Positions 6,502-6,528 of a stretch of 6,528 bases of DNA are shown here, piece after piece. Source of the DNA: Candidatus Sulfopaludibacter sp. SbA3. GTDB lineage: Bacteria > Acidobacteriota > Terriglobia > Bryobacterales > Bryobacteraceae. Each line of letters opens with the position of its first letter. Positions within the stretch are counted from its first letter, which is position 1. The position numbers were made by a program, and so were the translations under genes. The DNA lies in the NCBI GenBank assembly GCA_900290315.1, contig OKRF01000378.1:488-7015 (forward strand). Reading direction: 5' to 3'. A model generated the notes under the pieces. That model was given only the letters and a program-made list of their open reading frames with translations, ran no database searches and had not been told where the DNA came from.

Positions 6502-6528
6502 GGTTGCCGAGTGGGACAGACGTTTCGG

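Noticed and set aside
1..6528. CRISPR array, tRNA, rRNA, insertion sequence or prophage genes
   Set aside because: No spaced repeats, cloverleaf-like segments, transposase motifs or terminal inverted repeats were seen on either strand.

Overview
The window looks like a GC-rich chromosomal segment from an acidobacterium, most likely near Solibacter/Bryobacter. The case rests on families characteristic of that phylum: a TIGR03435-type C-terminal domain, a PadR regulator translationally coupled to a very large FtsX/MacB-type permease with no ATPase gene (the 'acidobacterial duplicated orphan permease', ADOP, arrangement), and a remnant of a PD40/TolB-like beta-propeller protein. These assignments come from reading the translated sequence and recalling the families; no database search was run.

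Layout, all on the + strand. (1) Positions 1-459 hold the decayed 3' part of a beta-propeller gene, broken by frame changes and apparent internal deletions. (2) Positions 478-894 hold a YCII/DGPF-domain gene with a good Shine-Dalgarno. It carries two opposite frameshifts, so its first and last thirds share a frame and the DGPF core lies in another. (3) Positions 895-1017 are a short regulatory gap with a consensus -35 box inside a pair of AT-rich direct repeats. (4) Positions 1018-3260 are a two-gene operon: a BlaI/MecI-type repressor, then, overlapping by 4 nt, a BlaR1-like M56 membrane metallopeptidase fused to a TIGR03435 domain. A perfect 33-bp tandem duplication lies near its 3' end. (5) After a 46-nt gap with a consensus promoter and a perfect 9-bp-arm palindrome, positions 3307-6430 are a second two-gene operon: a PadR-family regulator, then, overlapping by 8 nt, a 927-residue ADOP-type permease. 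(6) The last 98 nt are non-coding, with a GC stem and a T-rich tail that may be a terminator or part of a dispersed repeat.

How the parts may work together. The BlaI/M56 pair should form a signalling switch: the membrane peptidase senses something outside the membrane, probably with the TIGR03435 domain, and its cytoplasmic zinc site leads to inactivation of the repressor. The PadR protein probably represses its own operon and the permease through the palindrome over its promoter and start codon. Both leading regulator genes lack a Shine-Dalgarno, and their predicted transcription starts fall within a few bases of the ATG, so both operons look leaderless; the second gene of each is reached by overlapping stop/start codons. 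No terminator is visible between the operons, so read-through from the first into the second is possible. The least familiar features are the protease-TIGR03435 sensor fusion with its fresh 11-residue duplication, and the two operator candidates.
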